Shown here piece after piece: positions 8,303-18,975 of a stretch of 64,000 nucleotides of DNA. The notes beneath the pieces are model-generated. The model was not told the DNA's origin. It did no database searches and saw only the letters and a program-made list of their open reading frames with translations. The stretch's first letter is position 1; the number at the start of each line of letters is the position of its first letter. The stretch covers positions 248,001 to 312,000 of the forward strand of contig NZ_JASNJD010000005.1 of NCBI RefSeq assembly GCF_030164425.1. The letters are read 5' to 3'. Position numbers and translations under genes: made by a program. The DNA is from Pseudodonghicola flavimaris (GTDB taxonomy: Bacteria; Pseudomonadota; Alphaproteobacteria; Rhodobacterales; Rhodobacteraceae).

Positions 8303-9472
8303 TTACCCCGCCAAAAGCTCCCGAATGATAGCATTGAGGATCGGCCAGCCGTCCTCGGTCACCATCAACCGGTTTCCATCCACCTCGATCATGCCCAGAT
8401 CTGAGAGATAGTCCATTCTCTCGGCAGGCAAGGGGGCGCCGTATAGCGCGGCGAAACGCCCCATATCTAGACCTTCTTTCAGGCGCATACCCATCATCAG
8501 GTATTCGTTTGCCTGATCTTGCGGGGACAGCACGGTCCTGACCGACTCGCCGGATCCCACCGCAACCGCCTGCGTCCACAGGCCGGGCGCGCGGTGGCAT
8601 TCGGTGGCGAAGCGTTGGCCCGCAATGCTGATCCGGCCATGGGCGCCGGGTCCGATGCCGATGTAATCTCCATAGTGCCAGTAGATCAGGTTGTGCCGTG
8701 ATTCCGCGCCGGGGCGGGCGTGGTTCGATACCTCATAAGCGGGCAGGCCGGCAGCCTCGCAGATCTCCTGCGTGGCAAAGTACATATCCGCAGCCAGGTC
8801 GTCGTCGGGCAGGCCGCGCAGCTTGCCGGCATTGTAGCGATCGCCGAAGGCGGTGCCCTGTTCGATGGTCAGCTGATAGAGCGACAGATGATCGACCGCC
8901 ATCGACAGCGCTTGGCGCAGTTCGGCCTGCCAGTCGGCCAGGTTCTGCTCCTGACGGGCATAGATCAGATCGAAACTGACCCGGTCAAAGCAGGCCCGGG
9001 CGATATCGAAGGCAGCGCGGGCCTCTGCCACCGTGTGGATGCGACCCAGACGGCGCAGATCGGCATCGTTCAGCGCCTGCACCCCCATGGAAATCCGGTT
9101 GACCCCGGCATCGCGATAGCCGGCAAAGCGTCCGGCCTCGACCGATCCCGGGTTGGCCTCCAGCGTGATCTCGATGTCATTGGCAAAGGGCCAGTGGCTG
9201 CGGGCGGCGTCGATCACTGCGGCGACGGTCTCGGGCGCCATCAGGCTGGGGGTGCCACCGCCGAAGAAGATCGCGTTCAGCACCCGGCCCGGGGTTTCGG
9301 CGGCGGTGCGCCGAAGCTCGCTTAGATAGTCCCTGACCCAGGCGGTCTGGTCGATTTCACGGGATACATGGCTGTTGAAATCGCAATAGGGGCACTTGGC
9401 CTGACAAAACGGCCAATGCACATAGAGGCCAAAGCCCCCGTTGCGCCAGTCCTCAGCCGAAACAGCCGGCAA
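8303..9472 (-). CDS. hemW: HemW-type radical SAM protein (haem chaperone, CPO-like)
   Basis: The product carries the radical SAM cluster motif CQAKCPYC, preceded by YVHWPF and followed by DFNSH, typical of HemW. Later it has GGGTPSL and the substrate-region segment VNRISMGVQ. HemW is related to the oxygen-independent coproporphyrinogen oxidase HemN but mainly acts as a haem-trafficking protein. The start is uncertain. No ATG lies close to the conserved region, so I chose TTG at 9472, which gives 389 residues starting LPAVSAEDW and overlaps the rdgB end by 20 bp. An in-frame ATG at 9577 would add 35 residues with no resemblance to the family. Sits in an rph-rdgB-hemW minus-strand run. Confidence 0.9.
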   Translation of the reverse strand: MPAVSAEDWRNGGFGLYVHWPFCQAKCPYCDFNSHVSREIDQTAWVRDYLSELRRTAAETPGRVLNAIFFGGGTPSLMAPETVAAVIDAARSHWPFANDIEITLEANPGSVEAGRFAGYRDAGVNRISMGVQALNDADLRRLGRIHTVAEARAAFDIARACFDRVSFDLIYARQEQNLADWQAELRQALSMAVDHLSLYQLTIEQGTAFGDRYNAGKLRGLPDDDLAADMYFATQEICEAAGLPAYEVSNHARPGAESRHNLIYWHYGDYIGIGPGAHGRISIAGQRFATECHRAPGLWTQAVAVGSGESVRTVLSPQDQANEYLMMGMRLKEGLDMGRFAALYGAPLPAERMDYLSDLGMIEVDGNRLMVTEDGWPILNAIIRELLAG

Positions 9473-10064
9473 CGAAGGCCTCCACGGCCTTGGCACGATG
9501 GCTGATCTTGTTCTTTTCCCAGCGGTCCATTTCACCGAAGGTGATGTCATAGCCCTGGGGCACGAAGATCGGGTCATAGCCGTGACCTTCGCTGCCTCGC
9601 ATCGGCCAGACCACCTGCCCGGGCATCACGCCTTCGAACACTTCGTCGTGACCGTCCGGCCAGGCCAGAACCAGGGTGCAGCGGAATTGCGCGGTGCGGG
9701 GATGCGGTGCATTTCGCGCCTCCAGCTCATCATGGGTGCGAGTCATCGCCATGATGAAATCGCGCCCGTTGGGGGTTTCGGCCCAATCGGCGGTATAGAC
9801 CCCGGGGGCGCCGTCCAGCGCGTCGATGGTAATGCCGGAATCGTCCGACAGCGCCGGCAGGCCGGTGGCCTTGGCGGCGGCATGGGCCTTGATCCGGGCG
9901 TTGCCGACAAAGGTATCCTCGGTCTCCTCCGGTTCCGGCAGGTTCATCGCCGCAGCACCGACCACTGTCACTCCGAAGGGCGCCAGAAGATTTTCCATCT
10001 CTTCCAGCTTGCCCTTGTTGTGGGTGGCGATCAGCAGCCGGTCGCCGGTGAATTTGCGGGTCAT
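9453..10064 (-). CDS. rdgB: RdgB/HAM1 non-canonical purine NTP pyrophosphatase
   Basis: This 203-residue protein has the [10 protein letters not shown] substrate-binding motif near residues 13-22, the LSDDSGI metal-site motif near 72, and the C-terminal GYDPIF and SHRAKA motifs. It hydrolyses dITP, XTP and related deaminated purine triphosphates to monophosphates, keeping them out of nucleic acids. It overlaps rph by 4 bp (ATGA) upstream and hemW downstream. The rph-rdgB pairing is common in bacteria. Confidence 0.95.
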   Translation of the reverse strand: MTRKFTGDRLLIATHNKGKLEEMENLLAPFGVTVVGAAAMNLPEPEETEDTFVGNARIKAHAAAKATGLPALSDDSGITIDALDGAPGVYTADWAETPNGRDFIMAMTRTHDELEARNAPHPRTAQFRCTLVLAWPDGHDEVFEGVMPGQVVWPMRGSEGHGYDPIFVPQGYDITFGEMDRWEKNKISHRAKAVEAFVAGCFG

Positions 10065-10774
10065 TCGGTGGCGGCCTTCTGAAGCGCGACCAGTTCCTGC
10101 ACACCCTTGTCGGCGAGGTCGAGCAATTCGTCCATCTGGGCGCGGGTGAAGGTGGAGCCTTCGGCGCTCATCTGCACCTCGACCAGACGGCCGGAGCCGG
10201 TGAGGATAAAGTTGCCGTCGACGCCGGCATCGCTGTCTTCGAGGTAGTCGAGATCCAGCACCGGCTGGCCGGCGTAGATGCCGCAGCTGACGGCAGCGAC
10301 CGGGTCGATCAGCGGATCAGAGAGCACGTCACCGGCCTTCATCAGCTTGTTGACGGCCAGCCTCAGGGCCACCCAGCCACCGGTGATCGAGGCGCAGCGG
10401 GTGCCGCCATCGGCCTGGATCACGTCGCAGTCGATGGTGATCTGGCGTTCGCCCAGGGCGACGCGATCGACGCCGGCGCGCAGGGCGCGGCCGATCAGCC
10501 GCTGGATTTCCACGGTGCGGCCACCCTGTTTGCCGCTGGCGGCCTCGCGGCGCATCCGGGTGTTGGTCGACCGCGGCAGCATGCCGTATTCGGCGGTGAC
10601 CCAGCCGAGGCCGGAGCCCTTGATGAAGGGCGGCACGCGTTCCTCGATGGTGGCGGTGCACAGCACGTGGGTATCGCCCATCCGGATCAGACAGGAGCCT
10701 TCGGCGTGTTTTGTCACACCCGTTTCGATTGAAACCGGGCGAAGTTCGCTTAAATCTCGTCCAGAGGGTCGCAT
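10061..10774 (-). CDS. rph: Ribonuclease PH
   Basis: This 237-residue phosphorolytic 3'-5' exoribonuclease trims tRNA 3' ends and helps degrade structured RNA. It begins [18 protein letters not shown]. Other family segments are [32 protein letters not shown] and [18 protein letters not shown], followed by the C-terminal core with [12 protein letters not shown]. Length and motifs are full. It is the first gene of the minus-strand run and diverges from hrcA. A loose minus-strand promoter (TTGCAT, 18 nt, TATCCC) can be read in the 111-bp gap. Confidence 0.96.
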   Translation of the reverse strand: MRPSGRDLSELRPVSIETGVTKHAEGSCLIRMGDTHVLCTATIEERVPPFIKGSGLGWVTAEYGMLPRSTNTRMRREAASGKQGGRTVEIQRLIGRALRAGVDRVALGERQITIDCDVIQADGGTRCASITGGWVALRLAVNKLMKAGDVLSDPLIDPVAAVSCGIYAGQPVLDLDYLEDSDAGVDGNFILTGSGRLVEVQMSAEGSTFTRAQMDELLDLADKGVQELVALQKAATE

Positions 10775-10885
10775 GGGAATTCCTTTGTTACACAGGGTCG
10801 GGATACCGTCCGGCAGCCCCGGTATGCAACCCCGATTGACCCCTGAACGACCTTCGTGCCAATTGGTCTGTGATGGCAGGACGCC

Positions 10886-11965
10886 ATGGGAAAGCGGATG
10901 AACGAAGCGACGAAACTTCTGGAAGAGCTGAACGACCGTTCACGCGAGGTGTTCCGTCTGGTCGTTGAGTCCTATCTGGACAGCGGCGACCCGGTGGGCA
11001 GCCGCACCCTGGCCCGATCGCTGAGCGAAAAGGTCAGCGCGGCGACGATCCGCAACGTGATGCAGGACCTGGAATACCTGGGCCTGCTGGACAGCCCGCA
11101 TGTCAGCGCCGGTCGGGTGCCGACCCAGATGGGGCTGCGGATGTTCGTCGACGGCTTTCTCGAGGTGCGCAACCTAAACCCCTCGGATCGAGACATGATC
11201 GATGCGACCCTGTCATCGGGCAATGACAAGGATGTCGGCGGCCTCCTGGACCGGGTCGGCGCGGCGCTATCGGGGGTGACTCATGGCGCCTCTCTGGTGC
11301 TGTCGCCGAAACATGAGGCCGAGCTGCGCCATATCGAATTCGTGTCTCTGGCGCCGGACCGGGCGCTGGTGGTGCTGGTGATGGCTGATGGCCATGTCGA
11401 AAACCGGCTGTTCACGCCACCGCCGGGGCAGACGCCCAGTTCGATGCGCGAGGCGGCGAATTTCCTCAATACGCTGATCGAGGGGCGCACGTTGAGCGAG
11501 GCGCGCGAGGTGATCCAGCGCGAGATCGCGGCGCGGCGGCAGGAGATCGACAGCCTGGCGCGCGCGATGGTGGAGAGCGGCCTGGCGGTCTGGGACGACA
11601 GCGAGGGCGATTCGGCCCGGCTGATCGTGCGCGGCCGGTCAAATCTGCTGGCCGAAGAGGGCTATGGCGACGAGCTGGAGCGGATCCGGACCCTGTTCGA
11701 CGATCTGGAGCGCAAGCGCGATATCGAGCAGTTCCTCGACCTCACCGAAGAGGGGGAGGGGGTGCGGATTTTTATCGGTTCGGAGAACAAACTTTTCTCA
11801 CTTTCGGGTTCCTCTTTGGTGGTCTCTCCCTATATGAACGCGGATCGAAAAATCATCGGCGCGGTGGGGGTGATTGGACCCACCCGCCTGAACTACGGCC
11901 GTATCGTTCCGATCGTGGATTATACGGCACAACTGGTCGGCAAGTTGATCTCCGACCGGAGTTAG
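10886..11965 (+). CDS. hrcA: Heat-inducible transcription repressor HrcA
   Basis: This 359-residue protein has an N-terminal winged helix ([20 protein letters not shown], then GSRTLARSL and [13 protein letters not shown]). The GAF-like core and C-terminal HrcA domain follow, ending with the [12 protein letters not shown]...[22 protein letters not shown] region. HrcA represses chaperone operons by binding CIRCE operators with GroEL as corepressor. grpE follows after 9 bp, a standard pairing. No CIRCE inverted repeat is visible upstream of hrcA, grpE or dnaK here, so its target is presumably groESL elsewhere. A second in-frame start, ATG 10898, begins MNEATKLL. Confidence 0.95.
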   Translation: MGKRMNEATKLLEELNDRSREVFRLVVESYLDSGDPVGSRTLARSLSEKVSAATIRNVMQDLEYLGLLDSPHVSAGRVPTQMGLRMFVDGFLEVRNLNPSDRDMIDATLSSGNDKDVGGLLDRVGAALSGVTHGASLVLSPKHEAELRHIEFVSLAPDRALVVLVMADGHVENRLFTPPPGQTPSSMREAANFLNTLIEGRTLSEAREVIQREIAARRQEIDSLARAMVESGLAVWDDSEGDSARLIVRGRSNLLAEEGYGDELERIRTLFDDLERKRDIEQFLDLTEEGEGVRIFIGSENKLFSLSGSSLVVSPYMNADRKIIGAVGVIGPTRLNYGRIVPIVDYTAQLVGKLISDRS

Positions 11966-11974
11966 AGGTGACAT

Positions 11975-12538
11975 ATGGCAGAGCCCAAGAACGACGATTT
12001 TCTGGACGATATCGAAGCCGCCGAGGCGGAGGAGCTTTCTGAGGAAATGGCTGAAATTGACGCCGACGCCGCTGAGATCGACGCCCTGCGGGCCGAGCGG
12101 GACGACTACAAGGACAAGTTCATGCGGGCGCTGGCGGATGCGGAAAATTCCCGCAAACGCGCCGACAAGCAGCGTCGCGAGGCGGAGCAATACGGCGGCT
12201 CGAAACTGGCCCGCGACATGCTGCCGGTCTACGACAACATGAAACGCGCCTTGGAGGCCGCGGGCGATGAACAGCGTGAGGTTTCCGCCGCGCTGATCGA
12301 GGGGATCGAACTGACCATGCGCGAGCTGCTGAACGTCTTCGGCAAGCATGGGATCGAGCTGGTGTCCCCGGCCGTGGGTGAGAAATTCGACCCGCAGCTG
12401 CATCAGGCGATGTTCGAGGCCCCGGTGCCCGGTACCAAGGCCGGCGATATCATCCAGGTGGCGGCGGAAGGTTTCCTGCTGCACGACCGGCTGCTGCGCC
12501 CGGCGCAGGTGGGCGTGTCGTCGACCCCGGCGTCGTGA
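11975..12538 (+). CDS. grpE: GrpE nucleotide exchange factor
   Basis: This 187-residue protein has an acidic N-terminus (MAEPKNDDFLDDIEAAEAEE), then a long coiled coil (about 30-90) with the segment DKFMRALADAENSRKRADK. A C-terminal beta domain carries HGIELVSPAVGEKFDPQLHQAM. GrpE releases ADP from DnaK; dnaK and dnaJ lie about 31 kb away in this window. It is transcribed with hrcA and followed by a strong terminator. Confidence 0.96.
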   Translation: MAEPKNDDFLDDIEAAEAEELSEEMAEIDADAAEIDALRAERDDYKDKFMRALADAENSRKRADKQRREAEQYGGSKLARDMLPVYDNMKRALEAAGDEQREVSAALIEGIELTMRELLNVFGKHGIELVSPAVGEKFDPQLHQAMFEAPVPGTKAGDIIQVAAEGFLLHDRLLRPAQVGVSSTPAS

Positions 12539-12544
12539 TCGGAA

Positions 12545-12600
12545 CGCGCCCCCCCTGGGGCGCGTGCCTCCGGCGGGGATATCTGGGGCCAGAAAAAGAC
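12545..12600. repeat. Intergenic GC-hairpin plus GCCTCCGGCGGG motif
   Basis: Just after grpE a perfect 8-bp hairpin (CGCGCCCC at 12545-12552, CCCT loop, GGGGCGCG) is followed at 12566 by GCCTCCGGCGGGG, then a purine-rich AGAAAAAGA tail. The same GCCTCCGGCGGG core followed by an AT patch and AGAAGAGAAG tail recurs at 46895 after dnaJ. From general knowledge this composite motif is frequent in intergenic regions of Rhodobacteraceae genomes; that cannot be verified here. Confidence 0.5.
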
Positions 12601-12640
12601 CCCGTATCAGGCCCGGACCGGCAGAGCGAGAGGATGAGGA

Positions 12641-12664
12641 AGGCGCCCCTGGGGGCGCCTTTTT
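12641..12664 (+). terminator. Intrinsic terminator of hrcA-grpE
   Basis: Perfect 9-bp arms AGGCGCCCC and GGGGCGCCT are followed directly by TTTTG, giving five consecutive T including the last base of the arm. The site is 100 bp past the grpE stop and 5 bp before the convergent mutS stop. The reverse strand lacks an equally good T tract, so it mainly acts on plus-strand transcripts. Confidence 0.88.
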
Positions 12665-12668
12665 GTTG

Positions 12669-15308
12669 TCAGCCGCGCCCGGCTTCCTTGAGCCGGTAGA
12701 TCAGATCGAGTGCGTCGCGCGGGCTGAGATCGTCGGGGTGGATCTGGTCCAGCAGCGCCTCCACCGCCGATGTCTGCGGTTCGGGCGCCGGCGGCGGCGG
12801 CGGCGCGGCGGCGAAGAGCGGCAGATCGTCGATCAGCGCCTTCGCCTTGCCGTGGCCTTCGCGGTCGCCCTGTTCCAGCGCGTCGAGCACCACCCGGGCG
12901 CGGGCCACGACCGAGGCGGGCAGGCCAGCGAGCTGCGCTACCTGCACCCCGTAGGAGCGGTCGGCGGCGCCCTTTTTCACCTCATGCAGGAAGATCACCT
13001 CACCCTCCCATTCGCGCACGGCGACGGTGGCGTTTTCCACCCCGGTGAGCTTTCCGGCCAGTTGGGTCATCTCGTGATAATGGGTGGCGAAGAGGGCGCG
13101 GCAGCGGTTGACGTCGTGCAGATGTTCCAGCGTCGCCCAGGCAATGGACAGCCCGTCATAGGTGGCGGTGCCGCGGCCGATTTCATCGAGGATCACCAGC
13201 GCGCAGTCATCGGCCTGGTTGAGAATGGCGGCGGTTTCGACCATCTCGACCATGAAGGTGGAGCGGCCGCGCGCCAGATCGTCGGAGGCACCGACACGGC
13301 TGAAGATCTGGCTGACCAGACCGATATGGGCAGCATCGGCCGGCACGTAGCTGCCGATCTGGGCCAGCAGTGCGATCAGCGCGTTCTGTCGCAGGAAGGT
13401 GGATTTACCGGCCATGTTGGGGCCCGTCAGCAGCCAGATCGCGGCGCGGTCCTCGGCCGAGAGGTCACAGTCGTTGGCAACGAAATTGCCATCGCCCTGC
13501 TGGCGCAGCGCCTGTTCCACCACCGGGTGGCGGCCGCCGTCGATACGGAAGGCGCGGGAGCTGTCGATGCGTGGCAGGCTCCAGCCCTCGGCCCGGGCCA
13601 GATCGGCCAGGCTGGTGGCCAGATCGAGCTCCGCCAGGCCACGGGCGGCGGCGTTCAGGTCGGGGGCGCAGGCCAAAACCGCCTCTGACAAGCTTTGATA
13701 GAGCCGCTTTTCGATTTCCAGCGCGCGATTGCCGGCGTTGAGGATGCGGGTTTCGAGATCCGACAGTTCCACGGTGGTGAAGCGGATCTGGTTGGCGGTG
13801 GTCTGGCGGTGGATATAGGTCTCCGACAGCGGCGGCGCCTGCATCCTCGCCGCATGGGTGGCGGTGGTTTCGATGAAATAGCCCAGCACATTGTTGTGCT
13901 TGATCTTCAGCGACGAGACGCCGGTGTGTTCGGCGTATTTCTGTTGCAACCGGGCAATGACCGAGCGGCCTTCGTCGCGCAGGGTGCGGGCCTCGTCCAG
14001 ATCGGGATCGTAGCCTTCGGCGATGAAACCGCCATCGCGGGCCAAAAGCGGCGGTTCGGCGATCAGAGCAGTCTCTAACAAGGCAGAAAGGTCGTCGAAG
14101 CCGACCAGGGCCGCGGTGGCGCCGGTCAGGTGATCGGGTAGGTCGCGCGTGGTGCAGAGCGCGGCGATATCGGCGGCCTGACCCAATGCGTTGCGGATCG
14201 CGGCCAGATCGCGCGGGCCGCCCCGGTCCAGCGACAGCCGCGACAGCGCCCGGTCCATATCCGGTGTCTTCTTCAACCGGTCGCGCAGATCGGCGGCAAA
14301 GCTGCTGTCCTCGACAAAGGTGGTGACGGCGTCCTGACGGGCGTGGATCACCGCCAGGTCCCGGCTGGGGCTGGACAGCCGCTGTTCCAGCAGCCGGGCG
14401 CCGCCGGGGGTGACGGTCCGGTCCATCACCGACAGCAGCGATCCGGCCCGCCCGCCGGAGAGGGAGCGGGTCAGTTCCAGGTTGCGTCTTGTGGCGGCGT
14501 CGATCTGGACGATGCGGTCCTGCGCTTCGCGCTGCGGTGTCTGCAGCAACGGCAGCTTGCCCTTTTGCGTGATGTCCAGATAATCGATCAGCGCGCCCAT
14601 GGCCGACAGCTCGACCCGGGAAAACGTACCGAAGGCTTCGGGCGTGTTCACGTTGAACAGCGCGCAGATGCGCTTTTCCGCCGCGGTGCTATCGAAACTG
14701 GCGCGGGCCAGCGGGGTCATCGCGATGCCGAGATCCGAGACCAGGGCGTGTTTCTCGCGTTCCAGCGTTTCGGGCAGCACCAGTTCCGACGGCGCCAGGC
14801 GGGCCAGCTCGGGCGACAGCCGCACCGGGGTGATCGGCATCACGTGAAAGGCGCCGGTCGAGATATCGGCCCAGGCCAGCGCTGCCTGATCGCGGATCTC
14901 GGAATAGGCGACGAGGAAATTGTGCCGCCGTGCTTCCAGCAGCGAATCCTCGGTCAGGGTGCCGGGGGTGACCAGACGGACCACATCGCGCCGAACCACC
15001 GATTTAGAGCCGCGTTTCTTCGCCTCTGCCGGGCTTTCCATCTGTTCGCAGACGGCAACCCGAAAGCCCTTGCGGATCAGCGTCAGCAGATAGCTTTCGG
15101 CGGCATGAACCGGCACGCCGCACATCGGGATATCTTCGCCCGCATGTTTGCCGCGCTTGGTCAGCGCGATATCCAGCGCCTCGGAGGCGGCCACCGCATC
15201 ATCGAAGAACATCTCGTAGAAATCGCCCATGCGATAGAACAACAGCGCGTCGGAATGCTGGTCCTTGATTTCGAGATATTGCGCCATCATCGGCGTGACG
15301 GTGGTCAA
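12669..15308 (-). CDS. mutS: DNA mismatch repair protein MutS
   Basis: The protein recognises mismatches and recruits MutL. From TTG 15308 it has 879 residues, normal for MutS. The N-terminal mismatch-binding domain has [14 protein letters not shown] (Phe-x-Glu motif) near residue 30. Connector, lever and clamp domains follow, then the ABC ATPase with [13 protein letters not shown] near 626 and Walker [15 protein letters not shown] near 705. The TTG start is chosen because AGGAG lies 7 nt upstream and the resulting [15 protein letters not shown] is the usual family N-terminus. ATG 15290 and ATG 15287 are shorter options. The frame stays open far upstream, but that extension is antisense to maeB. 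Confidence 0.96.
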   Translation of the reverse strand: MTTVTPMMAQYLEIKDQHSDALLFYRMGDFYEMFFDDAVAASEALDIALTKRGKHAGEDIPMCGVPVHAAESYLLTLIRKGFRVAVCEQMESPAEAKKRGSKSVVRRDVVRLVTPGTLTEDSLLEARRHNFLVAYSEIRDQAALAWADISTGAFHVMPITPVRLSPELARLAPSELVLPETLEREKHALVSDLGIAMTPLARASFDSTAAEKRICALFNVNTPEAFGTFSRVELSAMGALIDYLDITQKGKLPLLQTPQREAQDRIVQIDAATRRNLELTRSLSGGRAGSLLSVMDRTVTPGGARLLEQRLSSPSRDLAVIHARQDAVTTFVEDSSFAADLRDRLKKTPDMDRALSRLSLDRGGPRDLAAIRNALGQAADIAALCTTRDLPDHLTGATAALVGFDDLSALLETALIAEPPLLARDGGFIAEGYDPDLDEARTLRDEGRSVIARLQQKYAEHTGVSSLKIKHNNVLGYFIETTATHAARMQAPPLSETYIHRQTTANQIRFTTVELSDLETRILNAGNRALEIEKRLYQSLSEAVLACAPDLNAAARGLAELDLATSLADLARAEGWSLPRIDSSRAFRIDGGRHPVVEQALRQQGDGNFVANDCDLSAEDRAAIWLLTGPNMAGKSTFLRQNALIALLAQIGSYVPADAAHIGLVSQIFSRVGASDDLARGRSTFMVEMVETAAILNQADDCALVILDEIGRGTATYDGLSIAWATLEHLHDVNRCRALFATHYHEMTQLAGKLTGVENATVAVREWEGEVIFLHEVKKGAADRSYGVQVAQLAGLPASVVARARVVLDALEQGDREGHGKAKALIDDLPLFAAAPPPPPAPEPQTSAVEALLDQIHPDDLSPRDALDLIYRLKEAGRG

Positions 15309-15443
15309 GGTCTGGCTCCTCTCTCTGGCGGACGTCGGCGACCTTACAAATGCCTCCCGGGGGGCGAAAGGCGAAAACGCAGCGTTGAGAAGGCCGGGGC
15401 GCTGGGATAAGACAGCCCGCGACCCTGTGAGGAGACAGTCACC

Positions 15444-17699
15444 ATGGCCAAGTCTAAGATCACCGACGAAGAGGCACTTGCCTTCCATCTCGAACCCACC
15501 CCGGGCAAGTTCGAGATCCGCGCGACCGTGCCGATGACCACCCAGCGGGATCTGAGCCTGGCCTATTCTCCCGGCGTGGCGGTGCCCTGTGAGGCGATCG
15601 CGGAAAACCCCGAAACCGCCTATGATTACACCAACAAGGGCAACCTGGTGGCGGTGATCTCGAACGGCACCGCGGTGCTGGGGCTGGGCAATCTCGGCGC
15701 GCTCGGTTCGAAACCGGTGATGGAAGGCAAGGCGGTGCTGTTCAAGCGCTTCGCCGATGTGAATTCCATCGATATCGAGCTCGATACCGAGGATCCTGAG
15801 GAATTCTGCCGGGCGGTGAAGCTGATGGGGCCGACTTTCGGCGGCATCAACCTGGAAGACATCAAGGCGCCCGAGTGTTTCATCATCGAGCAGCGCCTGA
15901 AGGAAGAGATGGATATCCCTGTCTTCCACGACGACCAGCATGGCACCGCGGTGATCTGTGCCGCCGGTCTGATCAACGCGCTGCATCTGTCGGGCAAGAA
16001 GATCGAGGATGTGAAGATCGTCCTGAATGGCGCCGGCGCCGCCGGGATCGCCTGTATCGAACTGCTCAAGCGGATGGGCGCGCGGCACGAGAACTGCATC
16101 GTCTGCGATACCAAGGGTGTGATCTATCAGGGCCGCACCGAGGGGATGAACCAGTGGAAGTCCGCCCATGCGGTGAAGACCGAGCTGCGCAGTCTCGAAG
16201 AGGCGATGGTTGGCGCCGATGTCTTTCTGGGGGTGTCGGTCAAGGGCGCGGTGACCCAGGACATGGTTGCCGCCATGGCCGACAACCCGGTGATCTTCGC
16301 CATGGCCAACCCCGATCCGGAAATCACCCCGGAAGAGGCGCATGAGGTGCGGATGGATGCCATCGTCGCCACCGGCCGCAGCGATTATCCGAACCAAGTG
16401 AACAACGTCCTGGGCTTTCCCTACCTGTTCCGGGGCGCGCTGGACATCCACGCCCGCGCCATCAACGACGAGATGAAGATCGCCTGCGCCCGGGCCCTGG
16501 CCGAACTGGCGCGGGAGGATGTGCCGGACGAGGTGGCGCTGGCCTATGGCAAGGCGCTGAGCTTTGGACGCGATTACATCATCCCGACCCCCTTCGATCC
16601 GCGGCTGATCCACCGCATTCCGGCAGCGGTGGCCAAGGCGGGGATGGACACCGGCGCGGCGCGGCGGCCGATCATCGACATGGACGCCTATGAGCTGACG
16701 CTGAAGAGCCGGATGGACCCGACCGCCAGCATCCTGCGCAGCATGAACACGCGGGCGCGCTCGGCGCAGTCGCGGATGATCTTTGCCGAGGGCGACGATC
16801 CCCGCGTGCTGCGGGCGGCGGTGACCTATCAGCGCTCCGGCTTCGGCAAGGCGCTGGTGGTGGGCCGGTCCGACGATGTGAAGGCCAAGCTTGAAGCTGC
16901 CGGACTGGGCGATGCGGTGCGCGAGCTTGAGGTGGTCAATGCCGCCAACACCACGCATCTGCCGGCTTATAAGGATTTCCTTTACGAGCGGCTGCAGCGC
17001 AAGGGCTTCGACCAGAAGGATGTGCACCGTCTGGCGGCGCGCGATCGCCATGTGTTTGCCGCGCTGATGCTGGCGCATGGCCATGGCGATGCGCTGGTCT
17101 CTGGCGCGACGCGGAAATCGGCCCATGTGCTGGAGCGGATCAACCATGTGTTCGATGCCGATGCCGCCCATGGCGCCGCCGGCATCACCGCCGTGCTGCA
17201 CAAGAACCGGATCGTGCTGATCGGCGATACGTTGGTGCACGAATGGCCGGACGAAGAGGACCTGGCCGATATCGCCACCCGCGCCGCCGGCGTGGCGCGG
17301 CATATGGGGCTGGACCCCCGGGTGGCCTTCGTGTCGTTCTCCACCTTCGGCTATCCGGTGTCGGAACGGGCGGAAAAGATGCACCTTGCCTCTGACGTTC
17401 TGGACCGCCGCGGGGTCGATTTCGAATACGAAGGCGAAATGACCGTGGATGTGGCGCTGAACGCGCAGGCGCAGAAATCCTATCCCTTCTCGCGTCTGAC
17501 CGGGCCGGCGAACATCCTGATCGTGCCGGCCCGGCATTCGGCCAGCATTTCGGTCAAGCTGATGCAGGAAATGGCCGGCGCCACGGTGATCGGGCCGATC
17601 CTGACCGGGGTGAACAAGCCGATCCAGATCTGTTCGACCGTGTCGACCGCCAACGACATCCTGAACATGGCGGTGCTGGCGGCCTGCGGGATCGGCTGA
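15444..17699 (+). CDS. maeB: NADP-dependent malic enzyme with C-terminal phosphotransacetylase-like domain
   Basis: This 751-residue two-domain enzyme decarboxylates malate to pyruvate, yielding NADPH in the cytoplasm. The N-terminal malic domain holds YSPGVAVPC near 34, [21 protein letters not shown], and the catalytic [20 protein letters not shown] near 155-175, followed by the NAD(P)-binding domain with [11 protein letters not shown]. Residues about 430-750 resemble phosphate acetyltransferase ([43 protein letters not shown]). In related MaeB proteins this domain is regulatory, responding to acetyl-CoA, rather than catalytic. AGGAGA lies 10 nt before the ATG. A PfkB kinase follows after 4 bp. 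Confidence 0.95.
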   Translation: MAKSKITDEEALAFHLEPTPGKFEIRATVPMTTQRDLSLAYSPGVAVPCEAIAENPETAYDYTNKGNLVAVISNGTAVLGLGNLGALGSKPVMEGKAVLFKRFADVNSIDIELDTEDPEEFCRAVKLMGPTFGGINLEDIKAPECFIIEQRLKEEMDIPVFHDDQHGTAVICAAGLINALHLSGKKIEDVKIVLNGAGAAGIACIELLKRMGARHENCIVCDTKGVIYQGRTEGMNQWKSAHAVKTELRSLEEAMVGADVFLGVSVKGAVTQDMVAAMADNPVIFAMANPDPEITPEEAHEVRMDAIVATGRSDYPNQVNNVLGFPYLFRGALDIHARAINDEMKIACARALAELAREDVPDEVALAYGKALSFGRDYIIPTPFDPRLIHRIPAAVAKAGMDTGAARRPIIDMDAYELTLKSRMDPTASILRSMNTRARSAQSRMIFAEGDDPRVLRAAVTYQRSGFGKALVVGRSDDVKAKLEAAGLGDAVRELEVVNAANTTHLPAYKDFLYERLQRKGFDQKDVHRLAARDRHVFAALMLAHGHGDALVSGATRKSAHVLERINHVFDADAAHGAAGITAVLHKNRIVLIGDTLVHEWPDEEDLADIATRAAGVARHMGLDPRVAFVSFSTFGYPVSERAEKMHLASDVLDRRGVDFEYEGEMTVDVALNAQAQKSYPFSRLTGPANILIVPARHSASISVKLMQEMAGATVIGPILTGVNKPIQICSTVSTANDILNMAVLAACGIG

Positions 17700-17703
17700 T
17701 CCG

Positions 17704-18579
17704 ATGGCGATCTGGAACCTGGGGTCGATCAACGCCGATCTGATCTATGCCGTACCGCATCTGCCCACAGCGGGGGAAACCCTGGCGGCGACGGCGATGG
17801 ACAGGTTCCTGGGCGGCAAGGGGGCCAATATGTCGGTCGCCGCCGCCCGTGCCGCCGCCCATGTCCGCCATATCGGCGCGGTGGGAGCAGATGGCGGCTG
17901 GATGGTGCAGCGGCTGCTGGAATACGGCGTCGATACCCGCCATATCGCGCGTCTCGACGGGGCGAGCGGCCATGCGCTGATCTTTGTCGACGCCGCCGGC
18001 GAAAATCAGATCGTGATCTTTCCAGGTGCCAATCGTGCGGTGCCGGAGACGGCGATTCAGGCCGCCCTGGCCGAGGCCGGCGCCGGCGACACGCTGCTGA
18101 TCCAGAACGAAACCAACGGTCAGGCACTGGCCGCCCGGATCGGGCGCGATCTGGGGCTGCGCACCGCCTATGCCGCTGCTCCCTTCGATGCGACGGCGGT
18201 TCAGGCGGTTCTGGACGATCTGGACATGCTGATCCTGAACGCGGTGGAGGCGGCGCAGCTGGAGGCCGCGACCGGGCTGTCGCCGGCGGCACTGCCGGTG
18301 CGCGACGTGATCGTGACGCTGGGGGCAGAGGGCGCCCGGCATTTCGACACTGTTTCTGGAGAATTCCGCGATTATCCGGCGGTTCCGGTCACGCCCGTCG
18401 ATACCACCGGGGCCGGCGATACATTCACCGGCTATGTGCTGGCAGGGCTGGATCGCGGCATGGCGATGCCACAGGCGATCACCCAGGCGATGCGCGCGGC
18501 GGCGATCATGGTCACTCGCCATGGCACCGCAGATGTGATCCCCGATCTCAAGGACGTGCTGGCCGCCCGTTTCAGCTGA
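17704..18579 (+). CDS. PfkB-family carbohydrate kinase (ribokinase-like)
   Basis: This 291-residue protein starts at ATG 17704, 4 bp after maeB, so it is probably cotranscribed. It has the N-terminal PfkB signature [14 protein letters not shown] near residue 39, which resembles the GGKGANQA of ribokinases. It also has the C-terminal catalytic motif [12 protein letters not shown] near 235 with the base Asp. Its substrate, ribose or another sugar or nucleoside, cannot be set from sequence. No sugar transporter or regulator is adjacent. Confidence 0.88.
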   Translation: MAIWNLGSINADLIYAVPHLPTAGETLAATAMDRFLGGKGANMSVAAARAAAHVRHIGAVGADGGWMVQRLLEYGVDTRHIARLDGASGHALIFVDAAGENQIVIFPGANRAVPETAIQAALAEAGAGDTLLIQNETNGQALAARIGRDLGLRTAYAAAPFDATAVQAVLDDLDMLILNAVEAAQLEAATGLSPAALPVRDVIVTLGAEGARHFDTVSGEFRDYPAVPVTPVDTTGAGDTFTGYVLAGLDRGMAMPQAITQAMRAAAIMVTRHGTADVIPDLKDVLAARFS

Positions 18580-18610
18580 AGGTTTGCCCAGACCCCTCCG
18601 GCCCGAGGGC

Positions 18611-18817
18611 TCAGCCCAGATCGGCGTGCGGCAGGATATAGTGATGCTGGCCGTCGGGATGGGCGACGAAGATCACGACAGGGGCGTTTGGCCGATCCAC
18701 TGCGCCATTGTTCTGGGCGATCAGGGCGTGATCGCCAAACCCGGCATGGCTGGCCGCAGCGCCCAGAGCGATGAAGCCCATCAATGCGAGCGTTTTCAGC
18801 AGTTCGATCCGTTGCAT
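18611..18817 (-). CDS. Small exported protein of unknown function (68 aa)
   Basis: The ATG at 18817 is preceded by AAGGAG 7 nt upstream. The product begins MQRIELLKTLALMGFIALGA, a clear signal sequence with a probable cleavage after ASHA near residue 29. A roughly 40-residue mature part with several histidines follows (HALIAQNN, VAHPDGQHHYILPHADL). The frame extends upstream to 18901, but the extension is arginine-rich and lacks a ribosome-binding site. I do not recognise the family. It converges on the PfkB kinase. Confidence 0.6.
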   Translation of the reverse strand: MQRIELLKTLALMGFIALGAAASHAGFGDHALIAQNNGAVDRPNAPVVIFVAHPDGQHHYILPHADLG

Positions 18818-18975
18818 GTCGCGTCTCCTTCTCAAGCGAAGTCGTGAAAACAGGCTGACGCGTCGCGGCGGCTGCGGCAAGGGGCTGTCATAGAGCTTCA
18901 CGCGGTGGTGAGCGGATTTTACCGCTTGGCGCCGCCGGTCGCCGGGCCTAGCGTTCGGTCCAAAGGAGACCCGCG

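Noticed and set aside
10775-10885. Possible CIRCE operator between rph and hrcA
   Set aside because: No TTAGCACTC and GAGTGCTAA arms are present.
15309-17732. Minus-strand reading frame continuous with mutS through the whole of maeB
   Set aside because: It is antisense to a clear malic enzyme, shows no family similarity, and mutS has a normal N-terminus with an SD at 15308; GC-rich codon use keeps this frame open.
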